Positions 1 to 7,338 of a stretch of DNA of 64,000 nt are shown in pieces; position 1 is the first letter of the stretch; each line of letters opens with the position of its first letter. This stretch comes from a virus, in the IMG/VR virus record IMGVR_UViG_3300015263_000599, positions 30,453 to 94,452 of that record, one strand, 5' to 3'. Position numbers and translations under genes: made by a program. The notes under the pieces were generated by a model that saw only the letters and a list, made by a program, of their open reading frames with translations, ran no database searches and had not been told where the DNA came from.

Positions 1-534
1 AGAAACCAATACAGTTGGTTCTTGTTTCTCGACAGCGATGCGTTTCCCATTCGCAAGAACTGGCTGTCAATACTTCAAGCCAAAATGACAGGCTATGATG
101 TGGCAGTGCCCATTCGGTTCGAAAATCTCGAACAACGACTACACGCATCCATTCTGCTTTCTCGGAAAGAAGGCTTAGAGAACCTTAACTTTGGCTCTCG
201 TAAAATTGGCACAGATCTTCTTAGAGGAGTCGAGAACGATGTGACTATTGGAAAGTATCAGGATGAATTCCGTAGTAAGGCTTATGTGCTTATGAGATCA
301 AACCAATACAACGTCAACCCTCTTCTTTGCGGCGTTTACTATGATATGTTCTACCACCATTGTTGCGGATCGGGTCGATCTTACAACATGCGTGGCAGGA
401 ATTATTGGAATCATGTGGCCCCAATGGGCACAGATGTCGGCAAGTTTACTGATGAGTTGATGGAAAACCCCAAGAAGTTCATTGCTAAGTTGGCCGGATG
501 GAATCCCGGAAGTTACCCTGCGGAGGAAAATTGA
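1..534 (+). CDS. Glycosyltransferase-like protein, 5' end outside the window
   Basis: The reading frame is open from the first base, so the N-terminus is missing; at least 177 residues are visible. Near the left edge the hydrophobic strand FLFLDSDAFPI ends in Asp-Ser-Asp, the type of DxD motif that holds metal and nucleotide sugar in GT-A glycosyltransferases. The rest (many aromatic residues, a Cys-Cys-Gly near residue 118) matches no family I can name. The next gene starts inside its stop codon and encodes a sugar aminotransferase, which supports a role in glycan decoration. Specific donor and acceptor are unknown. Confidence 0.6.
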   Translation, partial: RNQYSWFLFLDSDAFPIRKNWLSILQAKMTGYDVAVPIRFENLEQRLHASILLSRKEGLENLNFGSRKIGTDLLRGVENDVTIGKYQDEFRSKAYVLMRSNQYNVNPLLCGVYYDMFYHHCCGSGRSYNMRGRNYWNHVAPMGTDVGKFTDELMENPKKFIAKLAGWNPGSYPAEEN

Positions 535-1655
535 ATATCCCAATGTTTAAGGTCTTCATGGCCGACGATGCCCCAGACCTCGTGAGAGATGTCCTTGTGT
601 CTGGGTATGTTGGACAGGGACCAAAAGTCGAAGAGTTTGAAGAGGGTCTGCGAGCATTCACCGGCAACCCTTATGTCTGCACCGTCAATTCCGGCACATC
701 CGCATTGCACTTGGCTCTACATCTGATCAAAGATGATAAAGAGCCTTGGCGTGACGAAGTTCTAACCACCCCTCTTACATGTACAGCCACAAACTTTCCG
801 ATCCTAGCAAATGGATTGAAGCTCAAGTGGGTGGACATCAACACCGAAACATACAATCTTGATCTCGATGATTTAAGACGCAAAATTTCAGAACGAACCC
901 GAGCCATCATGGTCGTCCATTGGGGCGGCTATCCGTTGGATCTCGACGAACTGCGAGACATCCAAGATGATTGTGAGCGGTTGTACGGTTTCCGCCCACC
1001 AATCATAGAAGACTGTGCCCACGCAATGGGGGCCACCTACAAGCGGAAGGTAGTCGGCAACCACGGCAACATCTGCATGTTCAGCTTTCAAGCCATCAAA
1101 CATCTCACAACCGTCGATGGCGGAATGCTTGTGTTGCCCAGCGACGATCTGTACCAGCGATCCAAGCTACTGCGGTGGTTTGGTCTGGACAGAACTCGGA
1201 GTGCTGACTTCCGCTGCGAACAGAACATCAAAGAGTGGGGATACAAGTTCCAGATGAATGACATGACGGCAGCAGTTGGCATTCGCAACCTTGTTCATCT
1301 TCCATGGATCTTACAACAACATCGAACCAACGGTCACTTCTTTGACGAACAACTGAAGTCGATCCCCGGCATCATGGGTGTGCAAGAGCACAAGCCTGAC
1401 AGAGAGTCAGCGTACTGGGTTTACACGATGTTGATCGATGACCGAGATGGGTTCATGCGAAAGATGAAAGAGAAGGGTATCGCTGTCAGTCGAGTTCATG
1501 ATCGCAACGACAAGCACGAGTGTCTTCGTGAGTATCGCACGTTGTTGCCCAACACTGATTACGTCTGTCGAAATATGTGCTGCATCCCGAGTGGTTGGTG
1601 GGTCGGCCAAGAAGAACGGGAATACATCTTGGATTGCATCAAGCAGGGGTGGTGA
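531..1655 (+). CDS. DegT/DnrJ/EryC1/StrS-type sugar aminotransferase
   Basis: A 374-residue PLP-dependent aminotransferase of the family that aminates keto-sugar nucleotides. Seen: the phosphate-binding NSGTSALHLAL stretch, PPIIEDCAHAMGA with the cofactor-contacting Asp, and FSFQAIKHLTTVDGGM with Lys190 as the expected Schiff-base lysine. Length is usual for the family. I chose the TTG at 531 because GGAGG lies 4 nt upstream and the codon overlaps the preceding stop (TTGA); the next in-frame ATG (543) is too far from that ribosome-binding site. It probably makes an amino sugar for the neighbouring glycosyltransferase and acetyltransferase. Family is secure; substrate is unknown. Confidence 0.9.
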   Translation: MNIPMFKVFMADDAPDLVRDVLVSGYVGQGPKVEEFEEGLRAFTGNPYVCTVNSGTSALHLALHLIKDDKEPWRDEVLTTPLTCTATNFPILANGLKLKWVDINTETYNLDLDDLRRKISERTRAIMVVHWGGYPLDLDELRDIQDDCERLYGFRPPIIEDCAHAMGATYKRKVVGNHGNICMFSFQAIKHLTTVDGGMLVLPSDDLYQRSKLLRWFGLDRTRSADFRCEQNIKEWGYKFQMNDMTAAVGIRNLVHLPWILQQHRTNGHFFDEQLKSIPGIMGVQEHKPDRESAYWVYTMLIDDRDGFMRKMKEKGIAVSRVHDRNDKHECLREYRTLLPNTDYVCRNMCCIPSGWWVGQEEREYILDCIKQGW

Positions 1656-2146
1656 TGGTTTCATTCCGAAAATTGGAACGGGCCGACTTACCCCGACTTC
1701 TGAGCCTCAAGCTGGAGAGTTTTGAGACGACACACCATGTCACGATTGCGAACATGGAAGATCAGGAACGCTGGTTCAATTCTCTCGACCATCACGTTCA
1801 CACACCACGCAGTCTTGCGTTGATTGGTTCCTCAGAAGAGGCGTCTGATTTCGGTCTCATCAAAGTCACGGGAATCGACTGGGTAAGCCGCTCGGCTGAT
1901 CTGGCTTGGGATGTGTTCAAGGAGCACCGTGGCAAAGGTCTTGGCAAGCCACTTGTCACGGCTGGCGTCCGGTACTGCTTCGACATCCTCAATCTCAGAA
2001 GACTGACGGCGGAAGTGCTGGAAAACAACCCTGCCTCCACAAAGTGCGCACTTGCGGCTGGTTTTGTGCAAGAAGGCGTAAAAAGGGCTGCTGTCTTCAA
2101 AGGCAATGTCTACCTCAACAGCGTCGTTTACGGAGTTCTGAGGTAA
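1655..2146 (+). CDS. GNAT-family N-acetyltransferase
   Basis: A 163-residue GCN5-type acetyltransferase. The acetyl-CoA loop is visible as EHRGKGLGKPLV (R/Q-x-x-G-x-G/A pattern), followed by the usual NNPASTKCALAAGF helix seen in RimJ/RimL-like members. Its ATG overlaps the stop of the aminotransferase by one base (TGATG), so the two are translationally coupled. Acetylation of the amino sugar made by the upstream enzyme is a reasonable inference, giving a small aminotransferase/acetyltransferase/glycosyltransferase pathway. Protein acetylation (as in RimJ) is the alternative. Confidence 0.85.
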   Translation: MVSFRKLERADLPRLLSLKLESFETTHHVTIANMEDQERWFNSLDHHVHTPRSLALIGSSEEASDFGLIKVTGIDWVSRSADLAWDVFKEHRGKGLGKPLVTAGVRYCFDILNLRRLTAEVLENNPASTKCALAAGFVQEGVKRAAVFKGNVYLNSVVYGVLR

Positions 2147-2160
2147 GTCAAAAATTTGGC

Positions 2161-2189
2161 TTTACAACCAAATCTCTTTCGGCTATAAC
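2161..2189 (+). promoter_or_regulatory. Sigma70-like promoter for pyrE
   Basis: TTTACA at 2161-2166 and TATAAC at 2184-2189 are separated by exactly 17 nt, in the 74-nt gap before pyrE. Expected start of transcription is near 2196, leaving a leader of about 25 nt. Confidence 0.7.
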
Positions 2190-2220
2190 ATGTGCGACCC
2201 CTTCCTCACGGAGTTGGAAC

Positions 2221-2790
2221 ATGATCGAGACGCCGAAGAAAGACAAGCTGATCGCCGCTGTCAAAGAGTACGCTCTGGAGTTTGCCCCAGAGGGTCAACC
2301 CTTCATTCTGAAGAGCGGGGCTTCGTCGATGTTCTACCTCGACTGCCGCAATCTGCATCTCACCCCGGTTGGTCTGCATCTGGTCGTCTGCACGCTGTGG
2401 CAGATGATGTCATCGTTGAAGTTCGATGCTTTTGGTGGCCCATGTGTGGGGGCCGATCCGATCATCGGTGGACTCACCTTCTTTGCTGGGATGGCTCCCA
2501 GTCCTCAACGCTACACGGGCTTCATGATTCGTCCCGAATCCAAGGACCACGGCAAAGGTGGTCGGATTGTCGGGCCACTGAAGGAAGATGCACGTTGCAT
2601 CATCATTGAAGACGTGGTAACATCCGGTGGCTCATCAATTGGAGCCATTGAAGCAGTCGAAGATTTCGGGGCCAAAGTTGTCCACGTTTTCTCAGTAGTA
2701 GATCGACTGCAAGGAGGAGCGGAGCGTTTTGCAGAGAAGGGAATCCCGTACACACCGCTTCTTACAATCAACGATCTGGGAATTGCCTGA
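2221..2790 (+). CDS. pyrE: Orotate phosphoribosyltransferase
   Basis: A 189-residue PRTase of the PyrE type that joins orotate to PRPP to give OMP. The PRPP-binding loop is clear: CIIIEDVVTSGGSSIGAI around residues 126-142. FVLKSG-like FILKSGASSMFYLDCRN near residues 26-41 is typical of orotate PRTases, and RPESKDHGKGGRIVG carries the flexible catalytic loop. Length fits bacterial and archaeal PyrE. GGAG lies about 8 nt before the ATG and a good promoter precedes it. The next pathway enzyme, PyrF, is encoded 33 kb downstream in the same window. Confidence 0.93.
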   Translation: MIETPKKDKLIAAVKEYALEFAPEGQPFILKSGASSMFYLDCRNLHLTPVGLHLVVCTLWQMMSSLKFDAFGGPCVGADPIIGGLTFFAGMAPSPQRYTGFMIRPESKDHGKGGRIVGPLKEDARCIIIEDVVTSGGSSIGAIEAVEDFGAKVVHVFSVVDRLQGGAERFAEKGIPYTPLLTINDLGIA

Positions 2791-2802
2791 ACAGGAGCAA
2801 GG

Positions 2803-3291
2803 ATGCTTAAAAAGATCATATCAGGCGGTCAGACCGGAGCCGACATTGCTGGCTTAGAAGTCGCCAAGAAGTTTGGGTTACAAACTGGCGGCTGGATGCC
2901 CTTCGGCTTCAAGACTCTGGATGGCTGCAAACCAGAGTATGCGGAGATGTATGGCATCGTTCCGCACCACTCCTCAAGCTACGTCCCACGCACCCGGCTG
3001 AACGCCAAGACGGGAGACGGGACGATCCGCCTTGCCTACGACTTCGATTCAAAGGGAGAGGTGTGTACCTTACGAGCGATCAAAGATTTTGGAAAACCAC
3101 ATTTTGATGTCGATTTGAATGATCCGCCGCCCGTCGCTGACGTTATTGCATGGTTGGAAGAGCACAACATCGAGACATTGAATGTGGCAGGGAACTCGGA
3201 ACAAACTGCCGAGGGGACGCACGAGGCTGTCTCAGCGTACCTAACGGAATTACTGTCAGAATTAGGTCTCACGGATGCCAGAGGAAATTGA
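2803..3291 (+). CDS. Putative molybdenum-carrier / YpsA-like (SLOG-type) Rossmann protein
   Basis: A 162-residue protein beginning KKIISGGQTGADIAGLEVAKKFGL, the diagnostic nucleotide-binding start of the family annotated as putative molybdenum carrier (related to the YpsA/SLOG superfamily that binds nucleotides). GWMPFGFKTLDG and the late LNVAGNSEQTAEGT also match the family. It follows pyrE by 12 nt with an AGGAG ribosome-binding site and is probably co-transcribed. SLOG-type proteins often sense or cleave nucleotide derivatives; the molybdenum role is a structural inference, not something seen here. Confidence 0.8.
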   Translation: MLKKIISGGQTGADIAGLEVAKKFGLQTGGWMPFGFKTLDGCKPEYAEMYGIVPHHSSSYVPRTRLNAKTGDGTIRLAYDFDSKGEVCTLRAIKDFGKPHFDVDLNDPPPVADVIAWLEEHNIETLNVAGNSEQTAEGTHEAVSAYLTELLSELGLTDARGN

Positions 3292-3439
3292 TGAAACATG
3301 CTCACATTGCGGAAAACGATACAACATCGAATGGACTGGCTACCGCCGAGACGGTCGGCACTTTTGCGGGAAACCTGAGTGCGAAGAGGATATGGAGAAG
3401 AGAGGCTTGAAAGAGCCAAAAAAGAAAGATAGGCGGTGA
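3275..3439 (+). CDS. Small zinc-ribbon protein
   Basis: A 54-residue basic/acidic protein with Cys-x2-Cys (CSHCG, residues 9-13) and Cys-x4-Cys (CGKPEC), a likely four-cysteine zinc ribbon, ending in a lysine/arginine-rich tail. The ATG lies inside the last 17 nt of the preceding gene in another frame, a typical translationally coupled overlap. No family recognised; nucleic-acid or protein binding is likely. Confidence 0.6.
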   Translation: MPEEIDETCSHCGKRYNIEWTGYRRDGRHFCGKPECEEDMEKRGLKEPKKKDRR

Positions 3440-3452
3440 ACTGATTCGCCGC

Positions 3453-3478
3453 AGTCGTGTCATGGATAAGACACGACT
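3453..3478 (+). promoter_or_regulatory. Perfect 9-bp stem-loop in the leader of the P-loop kinase gene
   Basis: AGTCGTGTC at 3453-3461 and GACACGACT at 3470-3478 are perfect inverted repeats around an 8-nt loop, 21 nt before the kinase ATG. No T-run follows, so it is not a standard terminator; an mRNA element or operator are both possible. Confidence 0.45.
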
Positions 3479-3499
3479 TCATCCACATGGACGTGAACA

Positions 3500-4030
3500 A
3501 TGGACAAAACACTGATCATCATGCGGGGACTCCCGTGGACCGGGAAATCCTATCGAGCAAAAGAACTGGCAGGCGACGACGGACTGATTTTCAGTACCGA
3601 TGACTATTGGTACGAAGTCAATAAACCGGACAAGCCCGACGAATACTCCTTCAACCCCCGGTTTTTGGGAGCCGCACACAAATGGAACATCCTGCGAGCA
3701 CAGCGGGCAATCGACATTGCCACTCCGCTCATTATCATTGACAATACGAATACCACGGCATCGGAGCCTCAGCCCTACGTCCAGTATGCTGACTGGCAGG
3801 AATACAAAATTTGTATTGAGGAGCCGACCAGTGAACGGTGGCAAGAGATTGCACAACTGCTCACCCGGAAACGTGACAACAAGAAGGAACTCAAGCAGTG
3901 GGCCGAAAAGCTCGCTGAAGGAAGCAAGGAAACCCACAAAGTTCCAGCGTGGGCAATCGAACGAATGATGTGGCGGTGGCAATGTGGCCTTACCGTCGAA
4001 CAAATTCTGGAATCCAAACCACCTCAGTAA
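3500..4030 (+). CDS. P-loop kinase of the polynucleotide-kinase/AAA_33 type
   Basis: A 176-residue single-domain kinase. Walker A is GLPWTGKS (residues 10-17); FSTDDYW supplies the acidic residues typical of T4 polynucleotide kinase-like and N4BP2-like enzymes, and IIIDNTNTT is the hallmark strand of that group. A basic lid region RKRDNKKELKQWAEKL follows. It stands alone, without the phosphatase domain found in the enzyme encoded at 15.2 kb. Phosphorylation of RNA/DNA 5' ends or of a small nucleoside is likely; the substrate cannot be told. Confidence 0.8.
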   Translation: MDKTLIIMRGLPWTGKSYRAKELAGDDGLIFSTDDYWYEVNKPDKPDEYSFNPRFLGAAHKWNILRAQRAIDIATPLIIIDNTNTTASEPQPYVQYADWQEYKICIEEPTSERWQEIAQLLTRKRDNKKELKQWAEKLAEGSKETHKVPAWAIERMMWRWQCGLTVEQILESKPPQ

Positions 4031-4047
4031 ACCAAGGGAGGGAAGTC

Positions 4048-5910
4048 ATGAAGCGACTAACATCCGTTGTCGCAATGCTCGTCGCATTGTTCTGCGTGGG
4101 CAATGCCCAAGCACAACAGCAAACCGCCAAGGGCCTCATCGGTGATGTGGCTGTTGGGCCACCGCCGACAACCACAGGGGAAGTCAACGTCCCGATCATT
4201 CTGTGGGGCGGCGAAGCTGCAACTTTCTGGGCCAATGGTGGAGTTTCAACAACCAACGACTCCATCTATGGTCAGTCCGGTCTCAAGATCAAGTTGACGC
4301 CGGGCGACGATTCCATTCAACAGGCGAGGGACTACATCAGCGGCAAGTCGCCAATGTATCGTGGCACCTATCGCATGGCGTGTCTCTTCGCCGAGCAATT
4401 CAACGCCGATGCTCGCACGAAACCCGTGATGATCATGCAACTCAGCTACAGTCTGGGCGATCACATGGTTGCCGTTGAACAGATCAAGACGTTGAACGAT
4501 TTGCTCAAGCCGCTCAATGGGAAGAAGGTGCGTGTCGCTCTGCAACAAGGCGGGCCGCACTTGGGACTCGTTGAAGACTCACTGAAGTCAGTTGGCGGCA
4601 AGTGGTCAGACATCGAAGTTGTCTGGACGAAGAACCTCACAGGGGATGACAGCCCGGCTGCTGCGTTGCGAGAAGGCAAATGCGATGTGGCTTGTGTTGT
4701 CACGCCTGACATGATCGGCCTTTGCTCTGGCATCGACCAGAAAGGTTCTGGTGCTGAAGGTACTGTCAAGGGATCGCATGTCGTTAACTCGACAGCCACG
4801 ATGAGCCGCTCGATTGCCGACGTGTACCTTGTCCGCAAGGACTTCTTTGATGCCAACAAGGAGTGGGTGCAGAAATTCGTCACCGGCTACTTGAAGGCAA
4901 CCGAAGCTGTCGTCACGGCTCGCAAGGATTACAGCGAGAGCAAGAAGGTTCCTCAGTACACAACCGTCATGACTCAGATGCAGACGTTCTTTGGAGCGGA
5001 AGCTCTGCCGACGATTGAAGAAGATGTTCACGGATTGATTCTGGACTGTGCCTTCGCACGCATCCCCGGCAACGAAGTCTTCTTCAACGACTCCAACAAT
5101 CTGACCGGCTTCGCTGCCAAGCAGACTTCTGGTTTGCAACTCGCCGTCGATCTCGGGTACTCGACTCAGAAGTTGGGATTCGAGACTGCTGGGTGGGATT
5201 ACAAGGCAATCTCAGAAGCGGCTGGCGTGAAGTACGTCAAACCCGTCTATGCGACAGGCCGTATTCGAGCCGAGGTTGCGGACTTTGGGAACGACTTGGA
5301 TAGCTCGACGATTTTCTCGTTCGAGATCAACTTCCAGCCTGAACAGACGACGTTCTCGCTGGAGACATACGCTTCCGACTTCAAGCGGTTCTGTGAAGCA
5401 CAGGCCACTTACGGAAACGCAGCCATCATCATCGAAGGCCACTCCGACCCTACGCTGGCACTCCAGCACTTCTATTGGTCGGCTCGGGCGGCAGGTTTGT
5501 TGACTGGCGACAACGGCCAGTACAAATTCAACGGACAACCTCTATCGCTGACGGAAACGTCTGCCATCATCAATGCCATCCAGAACACCAATCTGGCAGG
5601 TCAGAGACGTGTGGATAGTGATGGCAAGACGGTAGAAATTCCTGATCCGAAGACAACCGTTGCGGCGGCTCTGACACTTTCTCAATCACGAGCGACTTCT
5701 GTGAAGAAAGCGATTGAGGAGTTCGCCAAGAACAGTGGCTACCAAATTGACCTGTCGGCAGTGTTGCCGCACGGCGTCGGCATTGCTCAGCCCATCAACG
5801 CTCGTCCTCGAAACATGGCTCAGGCCAAGGAAAACATGCGAGTGGTTTTCCGAGTGGTTCGTGTCAAGGCTGAAGCTCTGTCCGAAGATGACTTCAACTT
5901 CGACAAATAA
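4048..5910 (+). CDS. Periplasmic NMT1-type substrate-binding protein fused to an OmpA domain
   Basis: A 620-residue exported protein. A signal peptide (MKRLTSVVAMLVALFCVGNAQA) is followed by a binding-protein fold of the NitT/TauT (NMT1/THI5-like) ABC-transporter class to about residue 400, then an OmpA/MotB-like peptidoglycan-binding domain at about 415-610 (IIIEGHSDPT, LSQSRATSVKKAIEEF). GGGAGGGAAG before the ATG at 4048 decides the start; upstream in-frame codons overlap the previous gene. The fusion suggests a binding protein tethered to the cell wall rather than a free carrier. Two related binding proteins, a permease and an ATPase follow in the same block. Confidence 0.85.
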   Translation: MKRLTSVVAMLVALFCVGNAQAQQQTAKGLIGDVAVGPPPTTTGEVNVPIILWGGEAATFWANGGVSTTNDSIYGQSGLKIKLTPGDDSIQQARDYISGKSPMYRGTYRMACLFAEQFNADARTKPVMIMQLSYSLGDHMVAVEQIKTLNDLLKPLNGKKVRVALQQGGPHLGLVEDSLKSVGGKWSDIEVVWTKNLTGDDSPAAALREGKCDVACVVTPDMIGLCSGIDQKGSGAEGTVKGSHVVNSTATMSRSIADVYLVRKDFFDANKEWVQKFVTGYLKATEAVVTARKDYSESKKVPQYTTVMTQMQTFFGAEALPTIEEDVHGLILDCAFARIPGNEVFFNDSNNLTGFAAKQTSGLQLAVDLGYSTQKLGFETAGWDYKAISEAAGVKYVKPVYATGRIRAEVADFGNDLDSSTIFSFEINFQPEQTTFSLETYASDFKRFCEAQATYGNAAIIIEGHSDPTLALQHFYWSARAAGLLTGDNGQYKFNGQPLSLTETSAIINAIQNTNLAGQRRVDSDGKTVEIPDPKTTVAAALTLSQSRATSVKKAIEEFAKNSGYQIDLSAVLPHGVGIAQPINARPRNMAQAKENMRVVFRVVRVKAEALSEDDFNFDK

Positions 5911-5916
5911 TCATTC

Positions 5917-5967
5917 CTGTCCCCGTGCCGCAGTCACCCGCACGATTAGCTGCGGCACGGAGGACAG
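5917..5967 (+). promoter_or_regulatory. Long stem-loop between two genes of the envelope module
   Basis: CTGTCCCCGTGCCGCAG (5917-5933) pairs with CTGCGGCACGGAGGACAG (5950-5967), 17 pairs with one bulge and a 16-nt loop. No T-run follows and the next gene's AGGAG lies just beyond, so it looks like an mRNA processing or stability element that sets the level of the downstream genes rather than a terminator. Confidence 0.6.
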
Positions 5968-5982
5968 TTTCAGGAGACCCAC

Positions 5983-6390
5983 ATGGCAACTTCAACCAAA
6001 CCTATGATCCCCACCAAAGTCAAGCTGATTGGCGGCGGCATTCTGCTGGTCTTGCTGATCGGCTTGGGATATATCAAACTCGGCAACGTCACCTATTCAG
6101 AGGGCGAGCGGTCGGGCGTCATCACCAAGTTTTCCCACAAAGGGATGATGGTCAAAACGTGGGAAGGCGAACTGAACATGGGCGGCTTCGATCAAGGTGG
6201 AGTCGCAAGCGTGTGGCAGTTCAGTGTTGATGACCCTGAAGTTGTCACAAAGCTTCAAGAAGCTCAACGGGCCGGTGGTCGATGGACCCTGCATTACCGC
6301 CAACAGTTCATGGCTCAATCATGGAAGGGACAAACCGACTATTTCGTCATCGGGGTTGAACCCGCTGGCAATAACCCGAACCAACGCTAA
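5983..6390 (+). CDS. Small membrane-anchored protein of a conserved uncharacterised family
   Basis: A 135-residue protein with one transmembrane segment (about residues 15-32) and a soluble tail containing YSEGERSGVITKFSHKG, KTWEGELNMGG and WKGQTDYFVIGV. I recall this pattern from a widespread bacterial family that databases often mislabel as 6-phosphogluconate dehydrogenase; nothing here looks like that enzyme. It sits between a cell-wall-bound binding protein and a vWA protein, so an envelope role is likely. Confidence 0.7.
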   Translation: MATSTKPMIPTKVKLIGGGILLVLLIGLGYIKLGNVTYSEGERSGVITKFSHKGMMVKTWEGELNMGGFDQGGVASVWQFSVDDPEVVTKLQEAQRAGGRWTLHYRQQFMAQSWKGQTDYFVIGVEPAGNNPNQR

Positions 6391-6405
6391 GGAAGGGAGT
6401 TCGAC

Positions 6406-7335
6406 ATGAGAAGTCTGATCCTCGCCGCCTTGGTGGTTTTAACTACCAGCGTGGCTCAAGCTCAGCAAACCGATTCAATCGTCATCGTGCTCGACACCTC
6501 GGGTTCGATGGGCGATTCAATGAGTGGTGGCAAGACTCGAATGCAGGTGGCTCAGGATTCACTGATCACCGTGTTGAAGAATACGCCACCCACTACAAAA
6601 GTTGGAATCCTCACCTTCGAGGGGTGGATTTATGATCTCCAGAAGGTCAACCAGCAACAACTTGAAGCGGCGATCCGAAGCACACGACCGGGCGGCGGAA
6701 CACCGTTGTATGAGTACCTTCGAGCGGGCGCAACCCGGTTGCTTGAAGAGCGACAGTCGCAGAATAACACCGGTTACTACAAGTTGATTGTCGTCACCGA
6801 TGGACAGGCTGGTGATGATAGCCTGAACCGTGAGAGTCGGTTCTCAGATGGATCGACAAAGCCCGGCGTTCTGACAGACATCATCAGCCGCAATCTGATC
6901 GTGGATGTCATTGCACTCGACATGGGCGAAGACCATGACCTGATGAGGCTGAACAACGGTGCCGACATGAAGGGGAACGACCCTGCCAGTCTCACTTCAT
7001 CGATCCGTAAGGCCGTCGCTGAGGTTGGTTTCGGCAACCAGAAAGACACGTCCGAATCTGCCTTCAAGGAATTGGACGGACTGCCTGACGATTTCTGTCT
7101 GGCTGCCATCAAAGGACTGACGACATTCCGCAATCATCCGATTGGAGAGAAGCCGCCAGTTCCGATTGTGCAAGCAGATGGAACAGTGACGATGCAGCCC
7201 GATCCTGCCAACGAAGCTGTTCCACCGCCCGGAGAGGGTGGGGGAATCGGAGGCATCCTTTTGATTGTCCTTGTCGCAGGGGTAGGAATTGTCTTCTTCC
7301 TTGTGATCCTCACCAAAGCAGGCCGGGGGTACTAA
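6406..7335 (+). CDS. Membrane-anchored von Willebrand factor A (vWA) domain protein
   Basis: A 309-residue exported protein: signal peptide at residues 1-19, then a vWA domain starting SIVIVLDTSGSMGDS with an intact metal-ion-dependent adhesion motif (DxSxS), a conserved GGGTPLYEYL region and VTDGQAGDD. A proline-rich linker leads to a C-terminal transmembrane helix (about 282-303). The topology puts the vWA domain in the periplasm. In bacteria such proteins assemble or regulate partner complexes through metal-bridged contacts; the neighbours (binding proteins, PspA-like protein) are the obvious candidates. Confidence 0.85.
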   Translation: MRSLILAALVVLTTSVAQAQQTDSIVIVLDTSGSMGDSMSGGKTRMQVAQDSLITVLKNTPPTTKVGILTFEGWIYDLQKVNQQQLEAAIRSTRPGGGTPLYEYLRAGATRLLEERQSQNNTGYYKLIVVTDGQAGDDSLNRESRFSDGSTKPGVLTDIISRNLIVDVIALDMGEDHDLMRLNNGADMKGNDPASLTSSIRKAVAEVGFGNQKDTSESAFKELDGLPDDFCLAAIKGLTTFRNHPIGEKPPVPIVQADGTVTMQPDPANEAVPPPGEGGGIGGILLIVLVAGVGIVFFLVILTKAGRGY

Positions 7336-7338
7336 ACC

